From positions 54,133,521-54,197,520 of the forward strand of contig NC_083587.1 in assembly GCF_027579695.1 (NCBI RefSeq): a DNA stretch of 64,000 nt, given 5' to 3'. This stretch comes from Neoarius graeffei (taxonomy: Eukaryota; Chordata; Actinopteri; Siluriformes; Ariidae). Position 1 is the first letter of the stretch. Every line of letters starts with the position of its first letter. Below the pieces are notes generated by a model, which searched no databases, was not told where the DNA came from, and worked only from the letters and a program-made list of their open reading frames with translations. This document shows positions 21,601 through 32,523 of the stretch, piece by piece. The position numbers and the translations under genes were made by a program.

Positions 21601-22784
21601 AATGGATACTAGTTGAGGGAAATTTCTCCAACGCGTGATATGACTGAAGTTCATCATAACTTCTTAAACTGCTTGAAATTGTATTCGAAATTCCCTTTAT
21701 TAATAGTGACTGAATAATGGTACGTACCAGATGTCCAGGGATGAATGAAAATGTAGCGTGGTCCAGTGTTTTTCTCAATGTTGTTTCAATGGTCCAAGCG
21801 TAACAGCAGGCCGATCCACAAGAGAGTCGCGATCCAACCGAGTGGTGTGGGAGTTTCACGTGCACCCAGGTATATAACGAAAATGACGTCATCTAGTAAA
21901 CAGCAGTGGTAATCGCACTGCATTATGGGACAGCGTGGGACATCCAACGACATATTGCTACGTATACGTACTGGCCCTTTTTTATATCATGCCTTGAAAT
22001 GAAAGTCAATACAACAGAGATGAGAGACACCGGGTATGAAAGTAACACCAGGATAAGTTGTAACACCACCATTCCCACCAGTTAGGTATAAGATGCAGGT
22101 TTTGTAACACTTTCAATCTTCTTAGAATTAATTTATGATCATCTTGGAAATGTTAAGTTATTTGCAAAAAAACTTTCAAAGATAGAAGGTCAAATCCATT
22201 GCTGAGTTAAGAAAGTAAACTGGTTTTTGTTCTTTTTTTTATCATTTACTTATCATTATCACTTATACTTGTATCATTTACTCGTATCTATGTGTAAGCA
22301 GGATAAGACAAACAGTGGCAATTTATATTCTGAACAATTAGTTGCTCATCCTACCAATGTTGAAAACTGGCCGGCAAAAGTGACGATGGTTCAACATCGT
22401 ATATTCGACCTTCTCTGATGGTTGACAGATCAACCTTTACCCACGGTGATTCAACAGTGATAAATCGACCTTCTCCGACGGCAGAGAAATAGACGTTTCA
22501 CGGCGCCGTTTCAGTGTTGATTTTCTGACTTATGACGGAAACCGACCATTTTGACCAAGAATCGGCACCGTTTCAACGTCCCTCTGCTATCTAGTTAACC
22601 TAACCTGCATGTCTTTGGACTGTGGGGGAAACCGGAGCACCCGGAGGAAACCCACACAGACACGGGGAGAACATGCAAACTCTACACAGAAAGGCCCTCG
22701 CCGGCCCCGGGGCTTGAACCCAGGACCTTCTTGCTATGAGGCAACAGCACTAACCACTACACCACCGTGCCACCAATGATATCT

Positions 22785-23231
22785 TCTTTCAAAATCAAAT
22801 GAGTTTTTCCTTTAACAAAAAAATTACACGAAATTACAAATGAGCCTACACTATGACTATGCAGGGCTGCCAAAGCCTGAAACTGCCAAAGCCTGCTCCA
22901 AAGCCTGAAACTGACTTCATCAAACTTTAAAGGCTGTCTGATATATACAACTTTATATATTCACAGCGCACCTTTTGGCGGATGCCGCCTGAATCGCGCA
23001 GATCCGATTTTTTTTTTAGGGGGGGCGTTGGAGTGTCTGATTATAATTTCAAAGTAAATTCTGTATTAAAATTACTAAATAAGCAAATCCGTTACAGTCC
23101 ATGAAACAGGAAGTATAAGGATGACAAAAAACCAGTTTAAATCGGGAAGCTGCGCACATTTGCGCAGTCCTGCACACCGCTCAGGACTACAGAATAGACC
23201 TAAAATGTTTTTCAAAAATATATCGACTTGC
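22785..23231. other. Right arm remainder and uncharacterised repeat sequence
   Basis: 22785-22866 is the second part of the right arm of the internal inverted repeat. 22865-22920 repeats CCAAAGCCTGAAACTG two to three times. 22960-23200 contains GGCGGATGCCGCCTGAATCG, which looks like a fish repeat of unknown class. Confidence 0.4.
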
Positions 23232-24289
23232 TATATCGACTTGAACACTGGGTTGGGTTGACTGGTAAAGTTATCAATTTGTTAAAATCATACTTAAAAG
23301 ATAGAAGCTTCTTTGTTACCATGGGAAATTGTTCCTCAACATCAATGTCCTTGACCTGTGGTGTCCCCCAGGGGTCAATTCTTGGACCATTACTATTCAA
23401 CCTTTATATGCTCCCACTTGGGCAAATTATCAAGAACAATTCAATTTTGTATCACTGCTATGCAGATGACACCCAAATTTATTTTGCTCTATCACCTAAT
23501 GATTATGCCCCCCTTGAATGTCTCTACCAGTGTATCGACCAAATCAACAACTGGATGTCACAAAATTTTCTTCAGCTGAACACAGATAAAACAGAAGTAA
23601 TTCTATTTGGAAAAAAAGATGAAAGACTCAGGATTACCACTATTCTTGACACAAAGGGGATTAAAACAAAAGAAATGGTTAAAAATCTTGGTGTTTTCAT
23701 TGACAACGAGCTAAACTTTGACAGTCACATGAAAGCAATCACTAAAACAGCATTTTATCACCTAAAAAACATTTCCAAACTACGAGGACTTATGTCAAAA
23801 AATGATCTGGAAAAACTTATACATGCCTTCATCTCTAGTAGGGTTGATTACCGCAATGGCCTTTTCACAGGCCTGCCAAAAAAGACCATCAAACGACTTC
23901 AGCTGGTTCAAAATGCAGCGGTTAGGGTTCTCACACGAACAAAAAGAACAGAGCACATTATTCCAATTCTAAGGTCCCTTCACTGGCTTCCAGTAAGCTA
24001 CAGAATTGACTTTAAATTATTGCTGCTGGTGTACAAATCTCTAAATGGTACAGGGCCCAATTACCTCTTTGATATGTTGCAGCGGCCTAACCCAATCAGA
24101 TCTACCAGATCGCAACAGAAAAATTTACTGGTAAAACCTGTTGTTAAAACAAAGTGTGGTGAAGCAGCTTTTAGCTACTATGCAGTACAGCTATGGAACC
24201 AACTGCCAGAGGACATCAAAAATGCTCCTGCTGTTGGCAGCTTCAAATCTAGGTTAAAGACCAAGCTGTTTTCAGATGCTTTCTGCTAA
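23228..24289 (+). pseudogene. L2-type ORF2 C-terminal part, reverse transcriptase
   Basis: 353 open codons covering the later reverse transcriptase motifs and the C-terminal domain: CGVPQGSILGPLLFNLYMLP, then CYADDTQIYF with the catalytic YADD, LNTDKTEVILFG, then the conserved tail LHWLPVSYRIDFKLLLLVYK and LWNQLPEDIKNAPAVGSFKS. The endonuclease and early reverse transcriptase motifs are missing because of 5' truncation, so the piece cannot act by itself. Confidence 0.85.
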
Positions 24290-24570
24290 ATTATTAATAT
24301 TGTCATCTCTACATGTTTTAAACTCTTTACTTTTACAGTCTCTGCATGTTTTAAATTTTACTTAACTTTTATTCTGCTGGTTTTTTTTAAATTGAACTTT
24401 TATTTCATTTTATAATTTAATTTCTACTATTGTTTAATTCTTATTATTTTTCTTCCCCATTTATTTTATGTAATTTTATTTTCTATTGCTTACTGTTTTG
24501 CTTTTACTTCTGTAAAGCACATTGAACTGCCACTGTGTATGAAATGTGCTATATAAATAAACTTGCCTTG
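23232..24570 (+). mobile_element. L2-clade LINE, 5'-truncated copy
   Basis: Starts at the CTATATCGACTTGAACAC block inside the reverse transcriptase and runs to a 3' end of ATATAAATAAACTTGCCTTG repeats. It is about 95% alike to the longer copy at 54231-59436. The frame is open to the stop, so it is a young insertion. Confidence 0.88.
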
Positions 24571-24693
24571 CCTTACATTATAATGTAAACGTACACTCAG
24601 CGGTTCCAGTTAGGCATTCTCCAGAGATTGTTCACATGATGTTTTTGTTTCCAAAAACAAACTTAAACTCGATTGTTTATTTAAACAACTTAC

Positions 24694-24907
24694 CACTTAT
24701 AAAATGATCGGAGCAGACTTTGCTGTGTTTGGAAGGCTGATAATCCTTGCGGTTGATTCTCGCAAGCCATAGATTTCTCCTTTGTATGCTGAGTTTCTTT
24801 GTTTGCTCGCCTTCGTGCTCCCGTACAGTGGGAATTCCATAAAAGCTCCGCTTGACTTCATCATCTGACCTATTATGACAGCCGTGAATACAACAAGTTT
24901 GCACCAT
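24694..24907 (-). CDS. THAP-domain exon of the 12-kb element
   Basis: DNA-binding exon beginning MVQTCCIHGCHNRSDDEVKR. The C2CH zinc ligands are visible: CxxxC in CCIHGC and CxxH in VCSDHF, with FYGIP and the W of LWLARI between, as in THAP domains (about 75 residues). The exon ends in a GT donor (gtaagt) at 24693. It starts about 150 bp inside the right terminal repeat and reads inward, the expected place for the first transposase exon. Later exons, with any DDE core, were not found; a LINE insertion at 23232 lies directly downstream. THAP exons also occur in P and Kolobok elements, but their target duplications differ. Confidence 0.75.
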
Positions 24908-25056
24908 TGCTAGCTTTAAATAAATGTAAATAATATATAAATGAATGTAACTCGCGCACTACAATGTGTGCTCAGTGACCCATATGGTAAGCTTGCCCTC
25001 CAAGATGGCCGCCACCAGGGACTCCCCGACTCTGTGACGTCATGTGAAAACTATCT

Positions 25057-25370
25057 ATAGCTACCATGTGAATGGTGAATCTGATAAACTAGTCAGTGTA
25101 TGTAACTGCTAAAAATAGAGGTCACTGATCACCTCAAAAGGTAACAGCAAGGCAAAATAGAGCACAATAGAGTGCAAGTTGAGGGTGTACTGATGTTCTC
25201 CTGGATGAGCTTCACTCTTTACTTACTGCTGACATTTTTGGTCAGCTATATTCATAATAAAATTAGATACATCTTCCAAATACAACAGCTTATTGAACAA
25301 TATCTATAACTCATAGCTGGACAAATGAAATTCAGCATAAAAGCAGATGGTCAGCTTGTTGTCTAGATTC
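25057..25370. other. Spacer between composite element and LINE
   Basis: No frame or repeat end was recognised. It continues the sequence interrupted at 13031 (AT target duplication). Confidence 0.35.
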
Positions 25371-25611
25371 CTCTCCATACCTCTCCGGTGTTGCTCCCCT
25401 TGAGGCGCTCCTCCAGCTTCCTCCTGTAGCTGTCCTTGCCTCTCCTTAGAGGGGGATAAGGAGAGGCAAGGACAGGTACAGGAGGAAGCTGGAGGAGCAC
25501 CTCAAGGGGAGCAACACTGGAGAGGTATGGAGAGGCCTGAAAACCATCTCTGGCCACACAAAGGACAGTGGGAGGGGCCCTGTATCTGGGGTCCAAGACT
25601 GGGCAAATGCG

Positions 25612-27243
25612 TTGAATCTCTTTTTCAACAGATTTGACTGTGCCACCCCACCCTCCCCCACTCACCATAGTCCTGACCGGTCTGTGATATTACTCCACCA
25701 CCACCCCTCTCCCCTCATAATACCTCTGACACCAACAGCTCCCTCCTCACACCACATCACCCCCCTCCGATCCCTGCCAGACCAATCCACACACTCCACC
25801 CCCGACCTCACTCTACAGGACTCACACCTCGGCTACACCCCTCGCCTCTCCATAACAGCTGATCAGGTGTTGAAGGAGCTGAGGAGGATCAAAACAAGGA
25901 AAGCTGCTGGCCCTGATGGTATCAACTCCAGACTGCTTAAGGACTGTGCAGGTCAGCTCTGTGGGATTCTTCTGTACATTTTCAACCTGAGCCTCAGTCT
26001 GGAGAAAGTTCCACTTCTGTGGAAAACATCATGTGTGGTTCCAGTTCCCAAGACTGTGCACCTCAGGGAGCTCAATCACTTTCGGCCAGTAGCTTTAACG
26101 TCTCACCTAATGAAGATCATGGAGAGGATTGTTCTCTCCCACCTCCGACACCTGGTGAACAGCGAGATGGACCCCCTGCAGTTCACATATCGACCGGGCA
26201 TTGGTGTGGATGACGCTGTCATTTACCTGCTACACCGGTCACTTTTGCACCTGGAGGGCACTGGGAGCACTGTGAGAATCATGTTCTTTGACTTCTCCAG
26301 TGCTTTCAACACAATCCAGCCATCACTGCTTAAGGGGAAGCTGGAAAGAGCTGGTGTTGACTGCCACCTGGCTGCATGAATCATCGACTACCTCATTAAC
26401 AGACCGCAGTATGTGAGGCTCCGCGACTGTGTGTCTGATGTGGTAGTCTGTAGCACAGGGGCTCCACAGGGTACAGTGCTCTCTCCTTTCCAATTTACAC
26501 TTTACACATCTGACTTCAGCTACAACATGGACAGCTGCCACCTCCAGAAGTTCTCAGATGATACAGCCATCGTTGGACGTGTGTCAGAGGGGGACGATCT
26601 GGAGTGCAGAGAAGTCATCACCAACTTTGTCGCCTGGTGCGAACTGAACCACCTGCGCATCAATGCCAGCAAGACAAAGGAAGTGGTGATTGATTTCAGA
26701 AGGACGGTTCCTCAAATTGCACCAGTGAACATCCAGGGTTTGGACATTGAGATTGTGGAGGAGTACAAATACCTGGGTATTCACCTTAACAACAAACTGG
26801 ACTGGACTAACAACACAGATGTCCTGTACAAGAAGGGCCAAAGTCGTCTCCACCTCTTGAGAAGACTGAGGTCTTTTGGTGTGTGCAGGACACTGCTTAG
26901 GACTTTTTATGACTCTGTGGTAGCATCAGCGATTTTCTACGCTGTGGTCTGCTGGGGCTGTGGAAGTTCAGAGAGGGACAGGAAGAAACTTAATAAACTG
27001 GTCAGAAGGGCTGGCTCAGTCTTGGACTGTCCTCTGGACTCCATTGAGGTGGTGGGTGAGAGGAGGATGTTAGCCAAGCTGACCTCAATCATGGATAACC
27101 CCTCTCACCCCCTATATGAGGCTGTGGGGGCTTTAAGCAGCTCTTTTAGTAGTAGACTGCTACACCCACGGTGTAAGAAGGAGAGATACCGCAGGTCATT
27201 CATACCTGCTGCTGTCAGACTGTATAACACCCACAACTTGTAA
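25612..27243 (+). pseudogene. CR1/Rex1-like reverse transcriptase with one in-frame stop
   Basis: In order: KTRKAAGPDGINSRLLKDCA, FRPVALTSHLMKIMERIVL, VRIMFFDFSSAFNTIQPSLL (first catalytic Asp in FDFSSAF), APQGTVLSPFQFTLYTSDF, QKFSDDTAIVGRV (catalytic FSDD), INASKTKEVVIDFRR, EEYKYLGIHLNNKLDW, and the conserved C-terminus YAVVCWGCGSSERDRKKL to YRRSFIPAAVRLYNT. A single TGA at 26377-26379 replaces the Trp expected in the motif before IIDYL; otherwise the frame is open for 540 codons. The N-terminal endonuclease is absent. Confidence 0.85.
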
Positions 27244-27642
27244 CGTAGCACCAATAACCTGTTCGTCGTTATATTTGCACTACTTCACCATTACTACCTC
27301 TGCCATCTCTCATCGATGCAATTATTATGTGCAATAATATAGGCATTAAACTATTTTTATGCATAGTTATGTTTATATTTATATACAGTATATATAAATA
27401 TTATTTATGTATATACAGTATGTGTGTGTATACATACAGAGTCTACCTGTAATGTGCAATTTTTCCGAGCCTCTCAATAAGGCAATTTTTCTATACTTTT
27501 TCATGGTAGATAATGCAAATAGCCCTTTGTATTTAATCCTTCGTTTGTCTAATTTTTATTTCAGTTTTATTTGTTATCTGTTTGACATTTTCTTGCTACT
27601 GTAACACGTGAATTTCCCTGATGTGGGATGAATAAAGTGAAT

Positions 27643-27725
27643 CTAATCTAATCTAATCTAATCTAATCTAATCTAATCTAATCTAATCTAATCTAATCTA
27701 ATCTAATCTAATCTAATCTAATCTA
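27643..27725. repeat. (ATCTA)n tail microsatellite
   Basis: About 16 units of the pentamer ATCTA directly after GATGAATAAAGTGA. It is the 3' tail of the LINE, probably expanded after insertion. Confidence 0.9.
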
Positions 27726-28149
27726 GATTCATAGGTTGCTGTTTGTGCTTCATGTCCAAGCAGAACAAAAGATTGACACTCCCATATTTCAGGATGAAGG
27801 CTACAGGGTACATAAAGCCAAATCTGTGTTAGAGACTTGTTCACCAAGCATGATGGTACACTGGGACTGATCTGCAAAATGAACCAAAATTGTCAGATGA
27901 TTGGATTTTGCAGTTTAAACCAGTTTAAATTCTGAATATTCTGTTCACAAGAACGTGCATATCTCTGAAACGGAATTTAGACTGAGACGTGAGGTTTGTC
28001 CTAAAACAGTCAGCTTTGTAACAGGTTAATGACACTGTGGACATTTACTTTTCAGAAAAGGGTCTTGGACTTGCACAATAAAGCGGGTATATTCACACAC
28101 ACACACACATACACACACACAAACAGAGCTACAGCTCCTTTATAATAAA

Positions 28150-28430
28150 TACTAATAACACTAATACAATCCCAATTCCAAAAAAAGTGGGACACTGTAT
28201 AAAACATAAATAAAAACACAATGTAATGATTCCAAATCATGGAAACCCTATATTTCATTGAAAATAGTAAAAAGACAACATATCAAATGTTGAAACCGAG
28301 AAATTTAATTGTTTTTTAAATTATGTTTTTTTAAAAATGTTTTAAAATAAATGCTCAGTTTGAATTTGATGCCAGCAACAAGTTTCAAAAAAGTTAGGAG
28401 AGGGTCATATATACCACTGTGTTGCATCAC
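28150..28430. mobile_element. Relic of a fish Tc/mariner-like repeat
   Basis: Begins CAATCCCAATTCCAAAAAAA GTGGGACAC, a familiar fish repeat end, followed by AT-rich sequence. No second end or target duplication was found. A related start (CAACCCCAAATCAGAAAATG) lies at 52018. Confidence 0.4.
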
Positions 28431-28474
28431 AATAACAGAATGGCAACTTTATATTATATTCTTCAACTTTTACA

Positions 28475-28546
28475 AGGTATGAATGGGGATTGAACCCAGG
28501 ATTTGTGGTTTACAAGATCAAGGCCATGCTACTTGTCCACCATACC
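28475..28546 (-). pseudogene. tRNA-Thr(TGU)-like sequence, degraded
   Basis: On the minus strand the acceptor-like ends GGTATGG and TCATACC face each other. The loop TCTTGTAAACC holds a TGT anticodon, and the T arm CTGGGTTCAATCCCCAT is nearly paired. The anticodon stem pairs poorly, so it is probably not functional. Confidence 0.45.
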
Positions 28547-29334
28547 TGAGCAAGGGTCCTTTAGGTGACATACATCCAACAGGATCAGCAAACAAATAAG
28601 CCAAAGCAGGAACAGTGTGAGGCAAAGGGTTTTGGCCCTGCTAAGCCATGGTCAAAATGATGACACCACTATGACCAAATGCAAACAATGAAAACACCTG
28701 GTGCGAAGCTACTGGTCAAAGAACCAGGCTAAGAAATTACTAATGATGAGGGCTTATGCAATTTCTGTTCATACATGTCACAGCACTGTCAACAGGCACA
28801 CAGAATTCTTCTGCTACATGATGGACAGACATTGTCTGAAAATATACTTCTGAGTTCTAACGTCTGATCAACACTACAGACTTATCTGATTCAATCTGAT
28901 ACAAAGGCATCAGCACTGGCACATTGTTCCACAGACCAATAAACAAAAAGACAAGACCGCAACAAGGCACACAGAAGAATGTTGATCCTGCTGAGACATG
29001 CTCAGAACCATAAGACACCAGTACGGCCCAAAGCAAATGGTGAAAACACCTGATGCTATGTTACTGGTCAAAGACATAGGCTAAGATATTTCTTGATTCT
29101 CGTGAATCAGGATTACATATTTGCCACTGGCACAATACCATTGGCCTTTCGTACCCACACTTCTTCTGGTGCATGACGGACAGACATTGTTACACCACAT
29201 CGGTACATCACAGTCTAGAAAACCATGGTTCAAGATGGTGCATTGCAGGAGTGAAAGAAGTTATTTCATGCAGATTAAATAGCACTCGTATCAGGATGGC
29301 TAGAAAAGTAGGTTGATGTTGTTCAACTTTTAGA

Positions 29335-29400
29335 AGGCATGAAGGGGGCTTGAACCCATGAACTTCAAGAATGACCCCTTTCCACTTGGCCACCGTGCCT
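29335..29400 (-). pseudogene. tRNA-like sequence of the Thr type, shortened
   Basis: Acceptor-like AGGCACG and CATGCCT, a GGCCAAGTGG D arm and a GGGTTCAAGCCCCC T arm remain, but the anticodon arm is shortened and has no clear loop. Confidence 0.4.
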
Positions 29401-29514
29401 GAGCAGGGAGCCGACAACCTAAAGCTTAGTTTCACCCCAGGGGGAGAATGAAAACCAAGCCAGAGAGAGCTGGCACCTTCCTTACATGCTTTTCAGAGCA
29501 TTGTTGCTTGGGCA

Positions 29515-29876
29515 GGCGGCACGGTGGTGTAGTGGTTAGCGCTGTCGCCTCACAGCAAGAAGGTCCGGGTTCGAGCCCCGTGGCCGACGAGGGCCTTTCT
29601 GTGTGGAGTTTGCATGTTCTCCCCGTGCCCACGTGGGTTTCCTCCAGGTGCTCCGGTTTCCCCCACAGTCCAAAGACATGCAGGTTAGGTTAACTGGCGA
29701 CTCTAAATTGACCGTAGGTGTGAATGGTTGTCTGTGTCTATGTGTCGGCCCTGTGATGACCTGGCGACTTGTCCAGGGTGTACCCTGCCTTTCGCCCGTA
29801 GTCAGCTGGGATAGGCTCCAGCTTGCCTGCGACCCTGTAGAACAGGATAAAGTGGCTAGAGATAATGAGATGAGAT
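29515..29876 (+). mobile_element. tRNA-derived SINE, copy 7
   Basis: Plus-strand, nearly full length, target duplication GTTGCTTGGGCA on both sides. The related unit at 31190-31205 lacks it and shows the uninterrupted site. Confidence 0.93.
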
Positions 29877-30020
29877 GTTGCTTGGGCAAAGCAAAGATTG
29901 GAATGTTGTATTTGCTCCATGGGTGCAAATTGAACAGCTGCAAGACAACTACTTCACCTCAAGCAGGGAAGGCTGCTGGGACCTTGCTTTTAGTATTCCA
30001 AAACACTAAGAAGAGAGCTT

Positions 30021-30092
30021 TGGAGATGCTGGGGATTGAACCCAGGACCTCATACATGCGAAGCATGTGCTCTACCACTGAGCTACATCCCC
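30021..30092 (-). tRNA. tRNA-Ala (anticodon CGC), intact cloverleaf
   Basis: 72 nt on the minus strand. Acceptor GGGGATG pairs with CATCTCC (one G-U), D arm GCTCAGTGGTAGAGC, anticodon stem CATGC/GTATG with loop TTCGCAT (anticodon CGC), T arm CTGGG/CCCAG with loop TTCAATC, discriminator A. A-box (TAGCTCAGTGG) and B-box (GGTTCAATCCC) promoters are present. CCA is not encoded, as expected in eukaryotes. No clear T-run was seen directly downstream, so transcription is not assured. Confidence 0.8.
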
Positions 30093-31023
30093 TATGAGCA
30101 AATTGACTGTGGCAGTAGGCAAAGTTAGAATAATTGTTTGCAAAAAAGATTATTTCTCCCTCCTGGGGAGAACATCAGAGCAACTGGTTTCTTCAAGGCA
30201 GGAATGGGGAGTGACTCCGCCATCTTTAGTTTACAATATTGAGTCTTTTGCACACATAATTCTTCTGTGGCATGAGGGATACATGTCGTCTGAGTATATA
30301 CTTCTTGGTTATGACCTTTGATTGGCACAACAGACATGCCCGATACAATCTGATCCAAAGGCATCAGCACTGGCACATCCCTCCGCAGACCAACAAATAG
30401 ATGAAAAGTTGTGCAGAGCACGATACTTGCGAAAATCACAAAGAAATGTAAGTTATGGCTGAATAGGTGTTTTTACTAAATTTGACCTTGATGACCTTGA
30501 CCTTTGACCCATAAAAACTAATGATGTCTTTGTATGACCCTCGTGAGTTGTACTGTGCATTTTGGTGAAGATTGGTCAAGAAATGACGACGCTAGAGCAC
30601 CAACAAACAAACGGACAGATCAACATACTTGGGAAAATCTATTTTCACAAGTAACAAGGCAGTAACAGTGCTGATCCTGCTGAGACATGCTCAGAACCAT
30701 AAGACACCAGTATGGCCCAAAGCAAATGGTGAAAATACCTGATGCTATGTTACTGGTCAAAGACATAGGCTAAGCTATTTCTTGATTCTCATGAATCAGG
30801 ATTACATATTTGCCACTGGTACAATACCATTGGCTTTTTGTACCCACACTTCTTCTGGTGCATGACAGACAGACATTGTTACACCACATCGGTACATCAC
30901 AGTCTAGAAAACCATAGTTCAAGATGGTGCATTGCAGGAGTGAAAGAAGTTATTTCATGCAGAATAAATAGCACTCGTATCAGGATGGCTAGAAAAACAG
31001 GTTGACGTTGTTCAACTTTTAGA

Positions 31024-31089
31024 AGGCATGAAGGGGGCTTGAACCCATGAACTTTGAGAATGACCCCTTCCTACTTGGCCACCATGCCT
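31024..31089 (-). pseudogene. tRNA-like sequence of the Thr type, shortened (second unit)
   Basis: Nearly identical to the copy at 29335-29400, including the shortened anticodon arm, so it was copied as part of the 1.3-kb unit rather than decaying independently. Confidence 0.45.
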
Positions 31090-31335
31090 GAGCAGGTAGC
31101 CTACAACCTAAAGCTTGTTTCCATCCCATGGGGAGAATGAGAACCAAGCCAGAGAGAGCTGGCACCTTCCTTACATGCTTTTCAGAGCATTGTTGCTTGG
31201 GCAAAGCAAAGATTGGAATGTTGTATTTACTCCATGGGTGCAAATTGAACAGCTGCAAGTCAACTACTTCACCTCAAGCAGGGAAGGCTGCTGGGACCTT
31301 GCTTTTAGTGTTCCAAAACACTAAGAAGAGAGTGT

Positions 31336-31398
31336 TGGAGATTGGATCCAGGACCTCATACATGCGAAGCATGCGCTCTACCACTGAGCTACATCCCC
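31336..31398 (-). pseudogene. tRNA-Ala(CGC) pseudogene
   Basis: The D and anticodon arms match the intact copy at 30021 (and the anticodon-side base GCGCATGC is even closer to other vertebrate tRNA-Ala). The T arm is damaged (CCTGGATCCAATC) and five bases before the acceptor strand are missing, so the cloverleaf cannot close. Confidence 0.7.
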
Positions 31399-31779
31399 CG
31401 TGTGCCAACTGACAGTGGCAGTAAACAAAGTTAGAATTTTGCAAGTTAGAAGTTTGCAAAAAAGATTATTTCTCCCCCCTGGGGAGAACATCAGAGCAAC
31501 TGGTTTCTTCAAGGCAGGAATGGGGAGTGACTCCGCCATCTTTGGTTTACAATAGAGATCTTGCATGTGACATCACAGCCGATCCAGATTGTGACAGACG
31601 CCATCTTGTAGGTCAAACGCCATATTCCGCCTTCTACTTCTGCTTTTACTTCTACCTTTTCTTGTGGAAAACCCTACTATATACAATTCTACTACAACGG
31701 CTGCGGCTACAAGCTCTCCCTACCTGTGCACGTTTTTTATGTTTTTTGTGTGTATTTTTGAGTGTTGTTCGTCTGTCCC

Positions 31780-32100
31780 GGACTTCAATATCCACTACAA
31801 CCGTACGGACTTACTGGACATTGGTTTCCAGCAGAAAATGACGGTTTGTAGCGATTTCCATCGCATGCACAACATTCCGGACGAGAAAAAAAAAAAAAAA
31901 TTCCGGACGAGATTGCGAGACCAGCGGGGTCTCCGTGGATTGTTATCGGAAGCAAAGCGAAGGAGGCGCGCTGGGAGCCGAAGCAAAAGCGAGGCTGCAG
32001 AGCCGGCCTGTTGACTAAGCTCAGAAAACAGCTACTCAAATCTCCACTGCCAAGCCTCTATCTCTCCAACGCCAGATCCATGTAAACAAGACGGACGATT
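31780..32100 (+). pseudogene. LINE ORF2 start fragment inside the ISL2EU-like element
   Basis: The plus strand reads DLLDIGFQQKMTVCSDFHRM, then after a poly(A)-interrupted duplication a basic stretch (SKAKRRRARERKQ), and in another frame LPSLYLSNARSM, the wording at the start of a LINE endonuclease domain. It is cut off soon after. Low-confidence assignment; it could be the 5' part of the CR1/Rex1-like family at 25372. Confidence 0.45.
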
Positions 32101-32169
32101 TGGAATTACAGCTGGAATTACCTTATTCTATTCTATAATCGGCTGGTCAGTGCTATACTCAATACTTAC

Positions 32170-32523
32170 TTACCCATCCAGTGAGGATCATTTTCTTGTT
32201 TACAAGATGCCACATCTGAGTCGCTGACAAATCCTGAATTTCTGTAAAGATAACTGTCCAGAGATTTATAAGCACGCAGTGCTTCACCACTGAACAGCGA
32301 GGGAAAGTTAATGAGGTAATTATACACGTCCGGGTATTCCGCTGGCAGTTCAAAATCCGGTCGTGAAAACTCCGTCCGGTAAGCGATAAGGGTCACTAAT
32401 CTGTAGATCGTTTATTTTAGACATATATCTAGTTATCTGTTCATTAGAAAAATGAGCCGTGTAGTCCGTCGGTTGAAATTGATCCATTCTGCACACGAGT
32501 GCAGCAGTGTTTTTGACCGACAT
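32170..32523 (-). pseudogene. N-terminal fragment of an ISL2EU accessory protein
   Basis: Starts MSVKNTAALVCRMDQFQPTD and, after a frameshift near 32395, continues EFSRPDFELPAEYPDVYNYL then SGEALRAYKSLDSYLYR. The AYKSLDSY motif and the position just inside a terminal repeat match the fragment at 45349-44940. From memory these are the leading part of transposon proteins that end in a YqaJ-type exonuclease; no nuclease domain is left here. Confidence 0.5.

Larger units (their letters stand above)
17398..22592. mobile_element. EnSpm-like (tnp2-type) DNA transposon, 5.2 kb
   Basis: Ends AGATAGCAAAAGGGCGTTGA and the counterpart TCAACGTCCCTCTGCTATCT-like are inverted. Subterminal stretches repeat ATCGACCTTCTC and GATTCAAC motifs, as expected of transposase-binding sites. 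It encodes a tnp2-type transposase fragment on the minus strand, so an EnSpm/CACTA relationship is likely, although the ends do not begin CACTA. It sits inside SINE copy 5 and contains SINE copy 6, a small MITE and a 0.5-0.8-kb internal duplication. Confidence 0.6.
17219..22776 (-). mobile_element. tRNA-derived SINE, copy 5, split by a 5.2-kb element
   Basis: The left part (17219-17397) and right part (22593-22776) together make one SINE. Target duplication TGATATCT lies at 17211-17218 and 22777-22784. About nine SINE bases at the split point are absent. Confidence 0.88.
13033..25056. mobile_element. 12-kb ISL2EU-like element bearing THAP, with many nested insertions
   Basis: Inverted ends AGATAGTTTTCACTGACGTC (left) and its counterpart GACGTCATGTGAAAACTATCT (right), with a CCATCTTGGAGGGC-type block about 50 bp inside each end. 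AT flanks both sides (13031-13032, 25057-25058). A THAP exon reads inward from the right end. The ends share the TTTTCAC / TGACGTCAC layout and AT duplication with the elements at 31554 and 44025. ISL2EU placement rests on the 2-bp duplication and accessory proteins and is an inference. Whether all of the interior belongs to one element is uncertain (see findings). Confidence 0.65.
25372..27726 (+). mobile_element. CR1/Rex1-like LINE with foldback 5' end
   Basis: 5'-truncated copy whose start is an inverted duplication: 25372-25445 is the near reverse complement of 25458-25537. The reverse transcriptase frame follows, then a 3' UTR and an (ATCTA)n tail at 27643-27725. The clade call is from the protein wording and is approximate. 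Confidence 0.8.

Noticed and set aside
28052-28258. Small membrane-like protein
   Set aside because: Hydrophobic only because of AT-rich repeat sequence and a (CA)n tract; no start context or homologue recognised.
29536-29943. Open frames of 80-165 codons within SINE copies (also 39161-39251, 53068-53413, 62309-62638 and others)
   Set aside because: The SINE family is open by chance in several frames on both strands; the reading differs between copies and no start context or domain is conserved.
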